From Gymnorhina tibicen (Eukaryota; Chordata; Aves; Passeriformes; Artamidae), in NCBI GenBank assembly GCA_013399875.1, contig VXAZ01008004.1, forward strand, positions 186,001 through 250,000: a DNA stretch of 64,000 bases. The letters run 5' to 3'. Below, in pieces: positions 13,817-24,680 of this stretch (positions within the stretch are counted from its first letter, which is position 1; each line of letters starts with the position of its first letter). The position numbers were made by a program, and so were the translations under genes. The notes below the pieces were generated by a model. The model worked only from the letters and a program-made list of their open reading frames with translations. It did not search any database and had not been told where the DNA came from.

Positions 13817-14085
13817 TGTCGGTCAAAAGCTTGGGCTAGTTGTTCTGCGGAAAGACAAGCACACGGCAGCACAAAGGAGCACATGGCGGCACAGACCCCG
13901 GGGGCAGCAGGCGTCCCGCGGCAGAGCCCTACAGAGAGCAGCCTGCCGGAAGCTGCCAGACGGGGGAGCAGTGCGTGATCACCCCACAGAAGGACATTCA
14001 GAAGGTGCATTGCTGATGTGGCAACACGGGATAGGTTGTGCAGTGAGAACTGCCATGTAAGGAAATACTGTGCCTTTAAAAAGTG

Positions 14086-14092
14086 TATAAAA
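14086..14092 (+). promoter_or_regulatory. TATA box of the solo LTR
   Basis: TATAAAA preceded by GTG lies 23 bp upstream of the AATAAA signal, as in the U3 end of compact retroviral LTRs. It would place a start site near 14112-14118. Activity is not known. Confidence 0.6.
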
Positions 14093-14108
14093 GCAGCTTG
14101 TTCCTTTG

Positions 14109-14114
14109 AATAAA
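14109..14114 (+). terminator. Polyadenylation signal of the solo LTR
   Basis: AATAAA just downstream of the TATA box fits the U3/R border of short LTRs. It would direct 3' end formation of retroviral transcripts. Confidence 0.6.
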
Positions 14115-14181
14115 CGATTCAGATCGGAGACCCAGGAACCAGAACTAGATTCAGATTCAGTCTGAATTTCAGTCGCCGACA

Positions 14182-15276
14182 AATTTTCTTTTTGAGACAG
14201 ACTGGACGATCCACCTGTTTGCTAAGCCTCCTTAAAATCCTGCAGAAAATTCTGTGCATATTCTCATTGATAACCTACGGCAGCAGATACAGATATAGGG
14301 GGAGACTGCAATGATTACTTCCAAGGTGCTGGCGTGCTGTGATAGATTTACTACAGGGTCACAGAACAAACAGTTTGAAAACTAGTGGAAAGTGACCAAG
14401 TTGCAATTCTCCACTCCCTTTAACGCATATAGACTTGAAAAATTTGGATGAGGCTTTTACATGATGATAGCATTTCTATCTAGTATAAAAAGAACTCGTT
14501 TACGTAACTCAGCAACAGAAGACAATACTGACTGCAGAAGAGAACATTGTTGCTTCTAAATAAAAGCTTAGAATTAAAATAAATCTGGCTTTTAAAATTT
14601 CTTTTTACTTTTAATTTTTGGTGTTTAACAAAATGATGCTCATGAGAGCAGTCTCAGCTACAGCTTGAAGAAAAATTGATTTGTGTAAAAATGTGGTAAA
14701 TGTCTTGGTTTCACTTGTTTTAAAATTTGTTTTACAGTGAGCAGTTTGTTGAAAGAACATCTGCTCATTTCATCTTTTGCAAGCTCAAATCTATATTCCA
14801 CTTCTGCTCTGTTTTCAAGATAGAATATCTTGACATATTTTTGGCTCTACAGTCATATTCGGTGTTAAGAGAAAGATTTCCATATTTGTCTGTTGCTCCT
14901 ATGAAGAAGCAGTCATGGAACTGATCTTTCATACATATTTTCTCCAGATGTTAATTCAAAAGCTGAACCATCCCAAATATGTACAGAACATCCAAATTAA
15001 CTTGAAAAGTCATCGAAGACTTAGATTTTTCAACAGCAGGACATGGTTAGAAACCATTGCCACTTTGGGATAAGTTCTAAGGCTGTGCAGAACTAAGTCT
15101 TTGAAATATCAAAGACTGCCTATACCATTTAATTAAACAGGGCCAGTGAGAAGCCTTAGGCTCTGAAGTTTACTAACATCGTTCACCTCCATCGAAAGAG
15201 TCTGTGCTCCTGAATCACTTTGCAGTCCCACATTGTGTTCATGTGGTACTTTGACATAATTGTGCTTCCTTTTCCA
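14182..15276. other. AT-rich noncoding stretch
   Basis: No gene or repeat was recognised. A pyrimidine-rich run ends in CAG at 15277, immediately before the GC-rich block, and could act as a splice acceptor. Confidence 0.6.
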
Positions 15277-15277
15277 G

Positions 15278-15575
15278 CACAGAGGGTCTGTGAAGGCGGT
15301 ATTGCTGCCCCTTGGAACGCTGCTCTGCCTTTAGGAGCCTGCGGCTGGCGCTGCTGGAACACAGCAGGGTTTCAAGGTGCCAGGCACGCTGGGGCGGTGC
15401 TGCGGGGCTGTGTAAAGCAGTGGGAGCTGAACCCGGTGCAGTCTGTGCTCCCTGTTCACTAGGTCTGACCCCTGCTTACACCGTCGTGGGGCTGTGCACA
15501 GGCACGTTCACAGACTGTGCTGGCCCTGGGTTGAGGTCTCATTTCTCCCAATAAAGATAAGAAAAATGAAAGTGT
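15278..15575 (+). ncRNA. Candidate terminal exon of a lncRNA
   Basis: A roughly 280-bp GC-rich block stands out sharply from its AT-rich flanks. It begins right after a good acceptor-like string (CTTCCTTTTCCAG ending at 15277) and ends with an AATAAA signal at 15550-15555. That arrangement suits a last exon. Open frames of about 80 codons exist inside it but resemble no known protein. One of them ends within the AATAAA itself, so coding is doubtful. It could instead be a fragment of an unrecognised retroelement, since the solo LTR lies only about 1.1 kb upstream. Transcription is inference only. Confidence 0.3.
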
Positions 15576-18500
15576 ATAAATTATTAGAAAATGCAGTGTT
15601 TGAAGTGTTACTGTTTTTTTTTTAACTTGCCAAGAAAATACCGTTTTATTGACATATTAACCTCTATGGGACCTATTAAAACCAAATAATAGTTTTTATA
15701 ATTGCTTTCCTATTCCACAAGAACAGTTTAGATTTTTACATAATTTAGTAAATTTCATCTTTAAACAAAATGAGAAATTGAAATCTAATTTTTTCAATAC
15801 CAATCTTATGAAAATATTTATGATAATGAAAACTTTCTGAAATGGGAAAATTGTTATTTGTATTTATTTTAAATAAAAATTACAATTTATAAAGTAATCC
15901 CGATTTCAAATTGTAAAATTTAAAAAATAATTTTAAAAGGACAAATCAATACTATCAGAGTCTTATTTTTTTATATTAAAGGCTTTCCTTGGCATCTCAC
16001 CTTACTTTTTGATTTATGGTCAAAACATGTATTCTCAAACTGTCATCAGTTTCATGATTAAATAGCCAGCATCCAAAAGGGAAAAAAAAAGGTGCTAAGC
16101 ATAGAGCCTGACTATGCCTGAAGGATCAAGCGCTTCACTGAATATACTGAGTTTATAGACTTCTTCTAAATCTAAATGGATGATCTCCTCACATTGCTTT
16201 TTATTTAATAGCTCACACTGCAAGAAGAAACAGGACAAAGATTCTATTTTGTCTTCTGCCAAGGAGCTATCAAACCCACACCTCCTAAGCTATCACCATC
16301 AATCTACTGTGCTTTTTTTATACAAGGACTCTTAATCCTTCCTGTTGTTGCAATTCCACTGTATATGGAATAATCAAAAATCACAGTGATAGAGAGAAGT
16401 TAGAATGAGAATACATTTCTAGCTTAATGGCTCAGCTCCTAAAAACGTTTCCACTATGGGGGCTCATTAAAAAAGTTCCATTTGGCACTTATTAATTACT
16501 GGTAAAATGCATAAACAAATTTCATGCTAAAAATTGCAATTAGCAATTTCCCTCCCTGTACAGAAACTTTAGCCATTCGGATGGATCTTCATCCTCACAC
16601 TCCTGCATTCTCTCTGAGCAAATTAATAGGCAATTGTTTCATGCAAAGTAGATTATATGAAGCAAGACAATGGGAGCATTTCTGTCTTATGATATTTCAG
16701 AGGCTGGTACTTATACCAGTGCTCAGAGAGTGGAAGGCTCACACCTCTGTCTATCATCTCCTCAGAAGTTTTCTAATCATTGAATTTGCATACAGAAGGT
16801 TATGCAAGGCCTTAGCAGAAATGTAATTTCCAATTCCAGTTCTCCCTCTTCCTTACTGGAAGCTTAGAATACAGTTCAGAAAATTAATTCTATAAATTTT
16901 GACCATTTTCAAATCTATCTATGATGAGGCCCCTCATACTTCAGAGGAGACGGAAACCTTTAAATAGTGACCCAAAGGAATAGAATGTTTGACATGAACC
17001 AAATTACTTAGATTCAATTTCACTGGTATAAAAGATTTAAGAATATGAGAATATGCTTACCTTCAAATAATTATTGACTTAAAATAACTATTGACTTAAA
17101 ATAACAGCATGCATTATAAACAGTAACCTCAGGAATAAGGATATACCTTGGCTGCTCATACATCTCAGCTGGATATTAGATTTTTTGAACACATAATTAG
17201 TCTCTGAAAAGTCCTCCAAATCGATAAACCTTGAAGTGTTCTTAAAGTAGTATTTTTGTGCTCCTCCTGTTAAAGATGGCAACCAGAGTCCTCAAAATAG
17301 CCACACTGAGCCACCTCCACTTTTTCTAATCAGAGAGAATGATGGGATCTTGTTTACTTCCTTTGCATCTATGTTCATTGCTTGTAATAGAACACTGAAA
17401 TACCACGTGTTACTGTGGGAGACTAAGACATTATTCTTCTCTTCTTCCTTGAAACTGCTTAATTAACATTTCTACCAAACTGTTTAATTTATCCTACCTA
17501 AGGCTGGCTTCCCCTATTGCAGCTTTCTAAACATGGGGATAAAGCCTCATAAATAATCTAATGAGAAATATTATATTCTCAGTCTCTTAACTAATTCAAA
17601 ACTATCCCCTACCTAACCAATTTTTAAGATAAGTTAGGGTTGCTTATTTTTGGAAAGAATGGTCATGGACGCTAACCTGTGAAGACAAACTTCAGAGCTG
17701 CAAATTCTGAAGAGTCTCTTATCCCTAAACACAATGTCTAGAGTCCTGCACAATGTCAGATTTAGCATAATAAGTATTATTACATGTGCTTTCAAATGAG
17801 ATTCACAAACATTAGTATTTGTCAAAGGCGGATTTTTGCATGATGACTTCTGTTGGGTCTCCATTCAGTACCTGCGAGTTCTCTTTGGGAGCATTTACCT
17901 CCGCATGGATCTGCACAGGGAATATACAACCTAGTCAAGCACAACAGAGGGGAAACCAAGCTTGAACAGGTGCTGAAAAGAGGATCAGAGTAATAGAGTG
18001 CCTATCATACAAAGGATGAGTAAAAGTGCTTATCCTCCTTAAGTTAGCAAAATAATGGCTAAGAAGACATATTGTAGTTAAGAAGACATATAATCACTCT
18101 CTATAAATAATTATGTTTGGAGAATAATTATATACCATGAAAGGAGAAGGCCTATTTAAACTAAAGGGCACTGTTGGCAGAAGAAAAATGCTATAAATTG
18201 TCCATGAATAAAATTAGGCTGGAGATCAAAAGTATTCTTAATGATTAGACAGCAGTGACGATCTGGAACAGCCTCCCAATAGCAAGAGTAGGGTAAAGAA
18301 AAATAAAATACTCAGAAGCCAGTTCCCATTAAGATGGAGTCTGATCTGTTTATGAAAGTTATACAATTATATCGAGTAACAGAAATAGGCTCCAGTGAAC
18401 AAAGAGATGTATTTTCTATCCTATTTTTATGTTTCATCTAATTGCTCTGCTCAGGACTAAAAGTTCAGTATAGCAAGGCTCATTATATTAGTGTTTTAGT

Positions 18501-21500
18501 TCTTTTCTTGATATGTCTCTCACTGCCTAAACAAGAATCTGTTTTACTAACAGTATTACTTCCACATTTTTCCTCCCTCTAAATGTAAAGATGTTGCATA
18601 AGGGAAGACTTTTCAACCTGATTTATTTACCCAGTTTGGGAAAATCCCAAGACTCCAAACATATTACTTAGGAATAAATCTACTATCCCTTAATATCCCA
18701 GCTAATTATTTTATTGTTCTCTTAAAAAAAAAAAAAGAAAAGCAGATGGTTAAATGTCACAGCTTTAAAAGATAAAATGAAAGCTTTAAGCATGAAATGC
18801 TATTAATTTTTTATGAGAACAGAAATATTGAAAAAGTGAGACCTAAATTTGTGGCCTCTACGGCAGAAAATTAGCTCTTGGGAGCTGGGGAAGAGAATGG
18901 GGAGAAGAGGTAGAGTGGGATTTTTTTATCTGCGTTTTATATAAAGATTCCTGACAAGAATATCTATTAACTGCCTAATTTACATAAACCTTCCACAACT
19001 GAAGCTCAAGAAAGCCTTAAGCATTTAATTCTGAACCATCTTATTCAGTATTTTTCAGCACCACATTTACTCTTCAATTCTCTCCCATTTTCTCCAGGCA
19101 TACTGGTGGTAGTTTTTTCCCTGTAACGCTGGTTAAGACTATCCCTTACGAAGTTTTCTGGAGCGACTGAGGTAAAAATAAAAATGTTCTGATCTTTTCC
19201 CCTGGGAGAGTGTGAGCAGTTCCTTTGGCTTAAATAGGCTTTAACTGCATCCCACAGAGTGATGCTTCATAGCGTATTATTAGTGTGATCAAAAAGAATG
19301 TTACGAGGAGAAGCTGAGCACTAGCCAGTGTTAAGCACCGCATGTATATTTCTCATCTATATTTCACTAATTCAGAAATTTCAAAGTGGAGTCTGTTTTT
19401 CACAATACCGTCCTCAGTATTTTTGATGTTTTCGCCTTGTTGATTTTTTTTTTTAATTACACATTTTCAATAGTCACGTGTAATATGTAAGGCATACATA
19501 TTAAATTGCACACTAACAGAACCAGCTGCATGCATTTTCAGATTTTGCGTTAAAAAGGCAAGATATCTTCTGCAACCCAAACAGTGGGTCAGCTGCAAAG
19601 GATTTTGTTGTGATTTCCAGAACCGCTCAGTTTAACTCATTCTGAAGGAATATTTAAAATCTCCTAGAAGAATAACTGTACATTATTTCTTAATGATGAA
19701 AATAAATGTAACTTCCTAAAAAATCCAAAAATTCTAGTGAATATTTGGAAATTATTCTACATATATTTTGAAAGCATTCTAATTGTTTTATATGCCAAAC
19801 AATAAGAAGAAAGCTCTTTTTCTTCTTTTTTTTTTTTTTTTTTAATAAAGAAAAAAATGTGTCATGAGCTTTGTATTTTGGGACTATGGAGATGACAAAT
19901 GGGCATCTTTCATTGCAACTTCTGGGCAATTCATCTGTCACCTAGTTTTCCACTGAGGCTCATTGCCACAGAGTAATCCTTCTTCTAGCAGTCATACAAA
20001 CTCTGATAATCCATTTTTCCTCATTATCAAGCTTGATTTCTTGTGGGATTAGTTTTCCTACACATTGTTTAGAGAACTGAATTCTAGGTGTAGCAATTAT
20101 ATGTGAAATTCTCTGGAATATCTGGAATAAAATTCAGTGGGCCAAATTCATCCCTTGACCAGCTTTACTAGTATCACTGCTCTTAGGCCAAACATTAATT
20201 TGACACTAACTTTAGGAATAGTACAAGCAATGTTATTACAAGTCTCAAGTTATTGTTTGAAATAGCAATATAACCTGCTAATCATCCTTTATTGATTCCT
20301 TTTATGCTTGTAGTAAAATCCATTTACCGGAAGCCACGAAGGGTGACTGTTAGACCTCCCTTAATCCACGTCTCATAAAGAAATGCTATTCTACTTGGCT
20401 AATCAAAAAGATGCTACTCCGTAGTGAGGACACCTGAGTTTTTCAGGAAATGAATACAAGAGCTACATGTTAGTGTTGTTATAAAGGAATGTCTGCTTTA
20501 AAAGAATTAAAACTTTACAGCATGATAGTAAATCATTCTACTGACCGTTTTGAATAAAACTTGAATTTCTATTGAATTGTCTAGAAATATAAGGACATAT
20601 ATATGTTTTGCAATAATTTCAGTAGCAAAATCTTACAAACAGAATATTCATGGATTAAGTATATTTTTTGCATTCTAGAGTTGTTGAATATGTTCTTCCA
20701 CATTTATAAAATAATTTGAAATTAATATATCACATTGCGATCTAACCACAATTTACAGTAGCAATTAATTAATTTTATTTTCTTCCTTCCATTGCTATCC
20801 TTCCAGTTATGTTTCAGAATACTCCAGTTAAGTGATCCAATATTGTATATATGCTGGATGTTGGAAGAGAAAGACCTTCATCTTTTTATTAGCTGATAGT
20901 TCTCTGGAGTGTCCCAATCATTATGTTTGAATTGAGCTGGACTCCTGAAGTCCTGAAGGAACCTGTGGACATGCTACATAAATGGGTCAATTTCAGCGTC
21001 AGGTGTTTTTTCCTTTACTGGGGTGAGGATATGAGATTTGCTCTGTCCCACAGTATTAACATACTAAGTCTAACAGTCTCACAAAGAAGGCATTAAACTT
21101 CTTCTTAGGTAATTTTTTTTTTCTCCCCTTACATTTTGGTCTATTTTAAAATTAAGTTTTTTTGTGGTACTTCATTCCATATATATCTTCACCTTTATCT
21201 AGACTCATCTTCTGCGTAGGTATTTTCAAGTCCAAACATTTCATATAGGACACCTTGTTAAGGTGTTGACACATAGTTAAAGCAGACATTTCTGAATTAA
21301 AGTTCTACATATTTGTTTTCTAACTAAATAAGATGAGATAAACAGGATATATAGCGAGGAACTGAGGAGTAAAACAAAAAACCAATCTCTTCTGAGACAA
21401 ACCTAATAACTGGCTCCGAAAGCTTTCATAAATTATTAGCTTTGAAATCACTCAAAGTGTCTGAAACATTGCATGTGTCACTGGTGTACTTGAAGTTCAC

Positions 21501-22285
21501 CTAAGTAACTGTATCATCAAAATGTGCCGACAAAAAATGCCAGCAGCTACGCCACCTTGCAATCAATCACATATCAGTTTCAGAGTTAACAAGTGTCAGA
21601 GAATGTGATTTCATCTGCTTCTGCTGCATACATTTAAATGTTCATATTCTTACTAAGGAAGAAAAAAGACTAAAAACATTTGTAAGTTCTGTTTCCCTCC
21701 AGCTGACTAACTTTTTTTTTCCCCATAAAGCTTATGCTTTCTTGTAAATTAATAAAATGCACACAGAGAAAAATATGTTATATTGTCATGTGAATGTATG
21801 AGTTGTGCAGCATTACTGTCTTTCAAGAAAGTTACATTGTCTTTATAGTCAATGAAGAAATAGAGAATGCTCAAATATCTGTTCAGGATATTGCACAGCT
21901 GAGTACAAGGAAGACTGAAAATTTGGGTTTGGTGATGAAAGCAAAGAAATACAATTGGCCAGGTAGTGGAAATAAAGTTGAATGTGAAAAGTAAAAGCTG
22001 CTCCTGCACTCCAAGGAAGGGTTCCACACGATTACAATGAACAACTATTTGTTATGAATTGTTCTTATTTCATCAAGCACATACAAAGGAAAAGCTCATT
22101 TCTACTTGGAATTTGACATTGTATTAACCATTACCTAGTTAATGCATCCATAACAGTGCCAAGAGTACAAAAATAAGTAACTGATTGTTCAGGAAATAGA
22201 TCCCTCAGTTAATAGTAAGTATAATGCTTCATTTCTGTGCTCAGTAACAGGTATTAGTAAACTATGCATCAAATTTCTTTTTCTG
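15576..22285. other. Very AT-rich noncoding stretch
   Basis: No gene was recognised. 15600-15990 is extremely AT-rich. A 17-bp unit beginning ATTGACTTAAAATAAC is repeated twice in tandem at 17073-17089 and 17090-17106. TAAGAAGACATAT occurs twice at 18060-18072 and 18079-18091. An 18-T run lies at 19826-19843. Confidence 0.65.
17073..17106. repeat. Two-copy 17-bp tandem duplication
   Basis: ATTGACTTAAAATAAC is present twice back to back, differing only in the last base of the unit. It is probably a recent replication-slippage event. Confidence 0.8.
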
Positions 22286-22407
22286 TCTTTCTCTTTTTTC
22301 TTTCTCTCTCTCTCTTCCTCTTTCTTTCTCTCTCTCTCTTTCTTTCCCTCTTTCTTTCTTTCTTTCTCTCTTTCTCTTTTTTTTTTCTTTCTTTCCTTTT
22401 TTCCCCT
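22286..22407. repeat. 122-bp uninterrupted polypyrimidine tract
   Basis: Every base on the plus strand from 22286 to 22407 is C or T, arranged as degenerate CTTT, TC and TTTC units. The complement gives a lysine/glutamate/arginine-rich artificial frame that makes up most of the longest open frame on the minus strand (22189-22602). It is simple sequence, not a gene. Long homopurine-homopyrimidine tracts of this kind can adopt triplex (H-DNA) structure, which is established for the class and not shown here. Confidence 0.92.
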
Positions 22408-24519
22408 ATGGACTTTCTCCCTCCTCCCGTTTCTCCCCATGAATACCAAAGTACCAAAGTGCTTCCTGTTCTGAGCTACAGGACACATGCTGGGTGCAGC
22501 TCTTGAAGTTTGCTCAGCAAGAGCTAGAAGTAGGCAGCACAGTGAGTTAATGGAAGAATAATTTAAAGTGAGCTTGGGTGGTTGAAAAAAGGACCCACAC
22601 ACAGTGGTAATAAGGCTTGCCTTTTTTGTTTCTGTTAATAGCTGTTGATAATTTCAGATCTTTTCTTTCAAAATCTATTTCAAATCAAATCTGGAACAGC
22701 TAAATCTATTTAGGTCTTATCTGTAATTTTTTTGATAATTTCTATTAATATTACTCTATGTGTATTGATGATAACTATACAAAGAATAAGTACAGTTAAG
22801 AACAGTAATTTGGGATATGTACACTTATTATTGCAGAGGTTTCCATAAATTATTACAAATTTTCTTCTGCAGTAGAGAACAGTCTATTCATTACAGCTCC
22901 TGAATAAATCCAAGGACTAATGTTATTTATTTACTCTTTCTTTTAAAGAGACTTTTGACATTAACCTTTTGTACTCCAAGCATATTTTAAGCATGAATGT
23001 TCTCATACAATAGTGGAGATAGCATACTCAATAGTTCTGTGGTCGGGAATCCACAGATTCTGCTGATCTAGCATATCTTTTGCTTCACATAAACAGATAC
23101 AGATTTCCATTTCAGAAATTCATTGTTTTTATATAGTCACTTAATAGCTCCAGTACAGAGAAACACCTTTTCCTTAGTTGTTTATCCTCTACCACTGCTC
23201 TTCTACCACCTTTTTATTCTTTCTCAAGTCTTATTACAGAAAAAACCCCAAACTACTATGTAGTGTAAATATGATAAAAATTAAAGAAATTTAATTCTTG
23301 CAGGTGAGGATAGAGATGTGCAGCTTACAGCTTAAATAGAAGACACCAATTGCAGAGATCTGGACAGGAAGAAGGACCAGTTAATCTGTGGATACTACTC
23401 AGTGCACTCTTTCCTGGTAGCATACATGCTTAAGATTCTCAAAACAATCCACAATGTACAAAAAGCCTTCTCCTTTACCATGTTAAGCTGGGGGAAGTCA
23501 GCAATTACCAGAAGAAGAAGAAGAAACCGATTATAATGGTCTCAGAATTTTGCTGGTCTTGGGCAAAACACGAGAGTGCAGTCAAAAACTTAGGTTGTGA
23601 GGAAAAATTAAGGGGAAATTTCAGTCCTCCTGGTAAAGTATCTAACTTGCAACAAACTGTAAAAGGAAAAAAGCTATAAAGAAAGATATCTTTGGAAATT
23701 ACTAGTCCAGTAGGTTAAAAATAGCTTCAACAAGTTTCACAGAACAGGGCATAATGAGTCGTCTTAGTAAGAAATGGAGAACGAAATTATCAAACTGCTA
23801 ATGAGCAGGTACAAGAGAGGTTGAGTTTTTCACATAGTCTTGCAAGAAACCAGCTCATTTCTTACATGAGAGAAAGACAATGTTTGAGACAGGGGATGCT
23901 GAAGCTATTGACTTTCTGTACTGAAGTTCCAGCAGTGGTTTCCCTTAGCACTGACTTTTGCTGTCCTAATGGAATGGCTGCTACTCCCTAGGGATCTTGC
24001 TTGTGACTGGTTTTGGTAGGCAGTAGTGAACATGCTTGCATTACAGGATCCTTATAGCTCTCTTAAAAGCATTGATGTGACTCTTAACTGACAATGTTAA
24101 GATCATTTGCAAATACAGCCCGAGAAAGGAAATATATGGCTTTTTAACACTCGATGTAAAGAGGTGGAAGTGGGAATTCAGAACAATTTGCTGAATGAAA
24201 ATTTTGTGAATGAAAATGAAAAGACTAATTTTAAAAATCAACACCCAGAAAAGACTGGACAAGCTCTAACTTTTAGATTTAGAGTGAGGGTGGATTTTTC
24301 TTAAGAGAGTTGGGTAAAACTCTAAAAATGTGAGAATCAAAAGAACAACATATTGATCTGAATCTCTCTTGAAATACAGGAATAAAAAAGAAATCAGCTT
24401 CCTTATTTGATTACATCAGCACTCAGTTTTCTTACGTTAACAGCTCTATTGTGTATATCATCATCTCAGACTTTGAAAGGGATCTACTTCTGGTCTAATT
24501 AGCTGTGTTTTAGTTAAAC

Positions 24520-24680
24520 ATGTTATGTCTTTTACCTTAAAATTTCTGACATGCAGACTGCAGCAATTATTTCTCTAGGGCTTTTTAAACCTAATAATTA
24601 GCATTTGCAGTCACAGTCTTTATGCTCTGAGCTATATTATGCAAAGCATCAAATACGCCAATTGCACTTTTAGGGTTTTA
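24520..24680. promoter_or_regulatory. Candidate conserved noncoding element
   Basis: The stretch contains TAATAATTAG near 24592-24601 (a homeodomain-type core), CAATTATTT near 24566, TTTGCAGTCACAG and TATGCAAAG, with little simple sequence. This kind of site density is typical of developmental enhancers in vertebrate gene deserts, but conservation cannot be seen from one sequence. Confidence 0.2.

Larger units (their letters stand above)
13817..14181 (+). mobile_element. Solo LTR of an endogenous retrovirus, 365 bp
   Basis: The block starts TGTCGG and ends CCGACA, a perfect 6-bp inverted terminal match with the canonical TG...CA ends. It has a GC- and CpG-rich U3 that stands out from its AT-rich surroundings. 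A TATA box follows (TATAAAA, 14086-14092), then an AATAAA signal (14109-14114), then a short R/U5-like section of about 65 bp. No primer-binding site follows and no polypurine tract precedes it. The flanking 5-6 bp (TTGGA before, AATTT after) do not match, so the target-site duplication is lost or the ends are misjudged. It is probably the product of LTR-LTR recombination of an avian ERV. The size suits class II (ERVK-like) LTRs, but the family is not assigned. Confidence 0.65.

Noticed and set aside
15312..15554. 80-codon frame in the GC-rich island as a protein-coding exon
   Set aside because: Two overlapping frames are equally open, which is expected from GC-rich composition, and one stops inside the AATAAA signal. 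No family resemblance.
17073..17106. Direct repeats as a CRISPR-like array
   Set aside because: Only two back-to-back copies without spacers, in a vertebrate genome. It is simple tandem duplication.
22189..22602. 137-codon open frame on the minus strand rich in Lys, Glu and Arg
   Set aside because: Its body is the translated complement of a simple polypyrimidine tract, which has no stops by composition. No domain or splice context.
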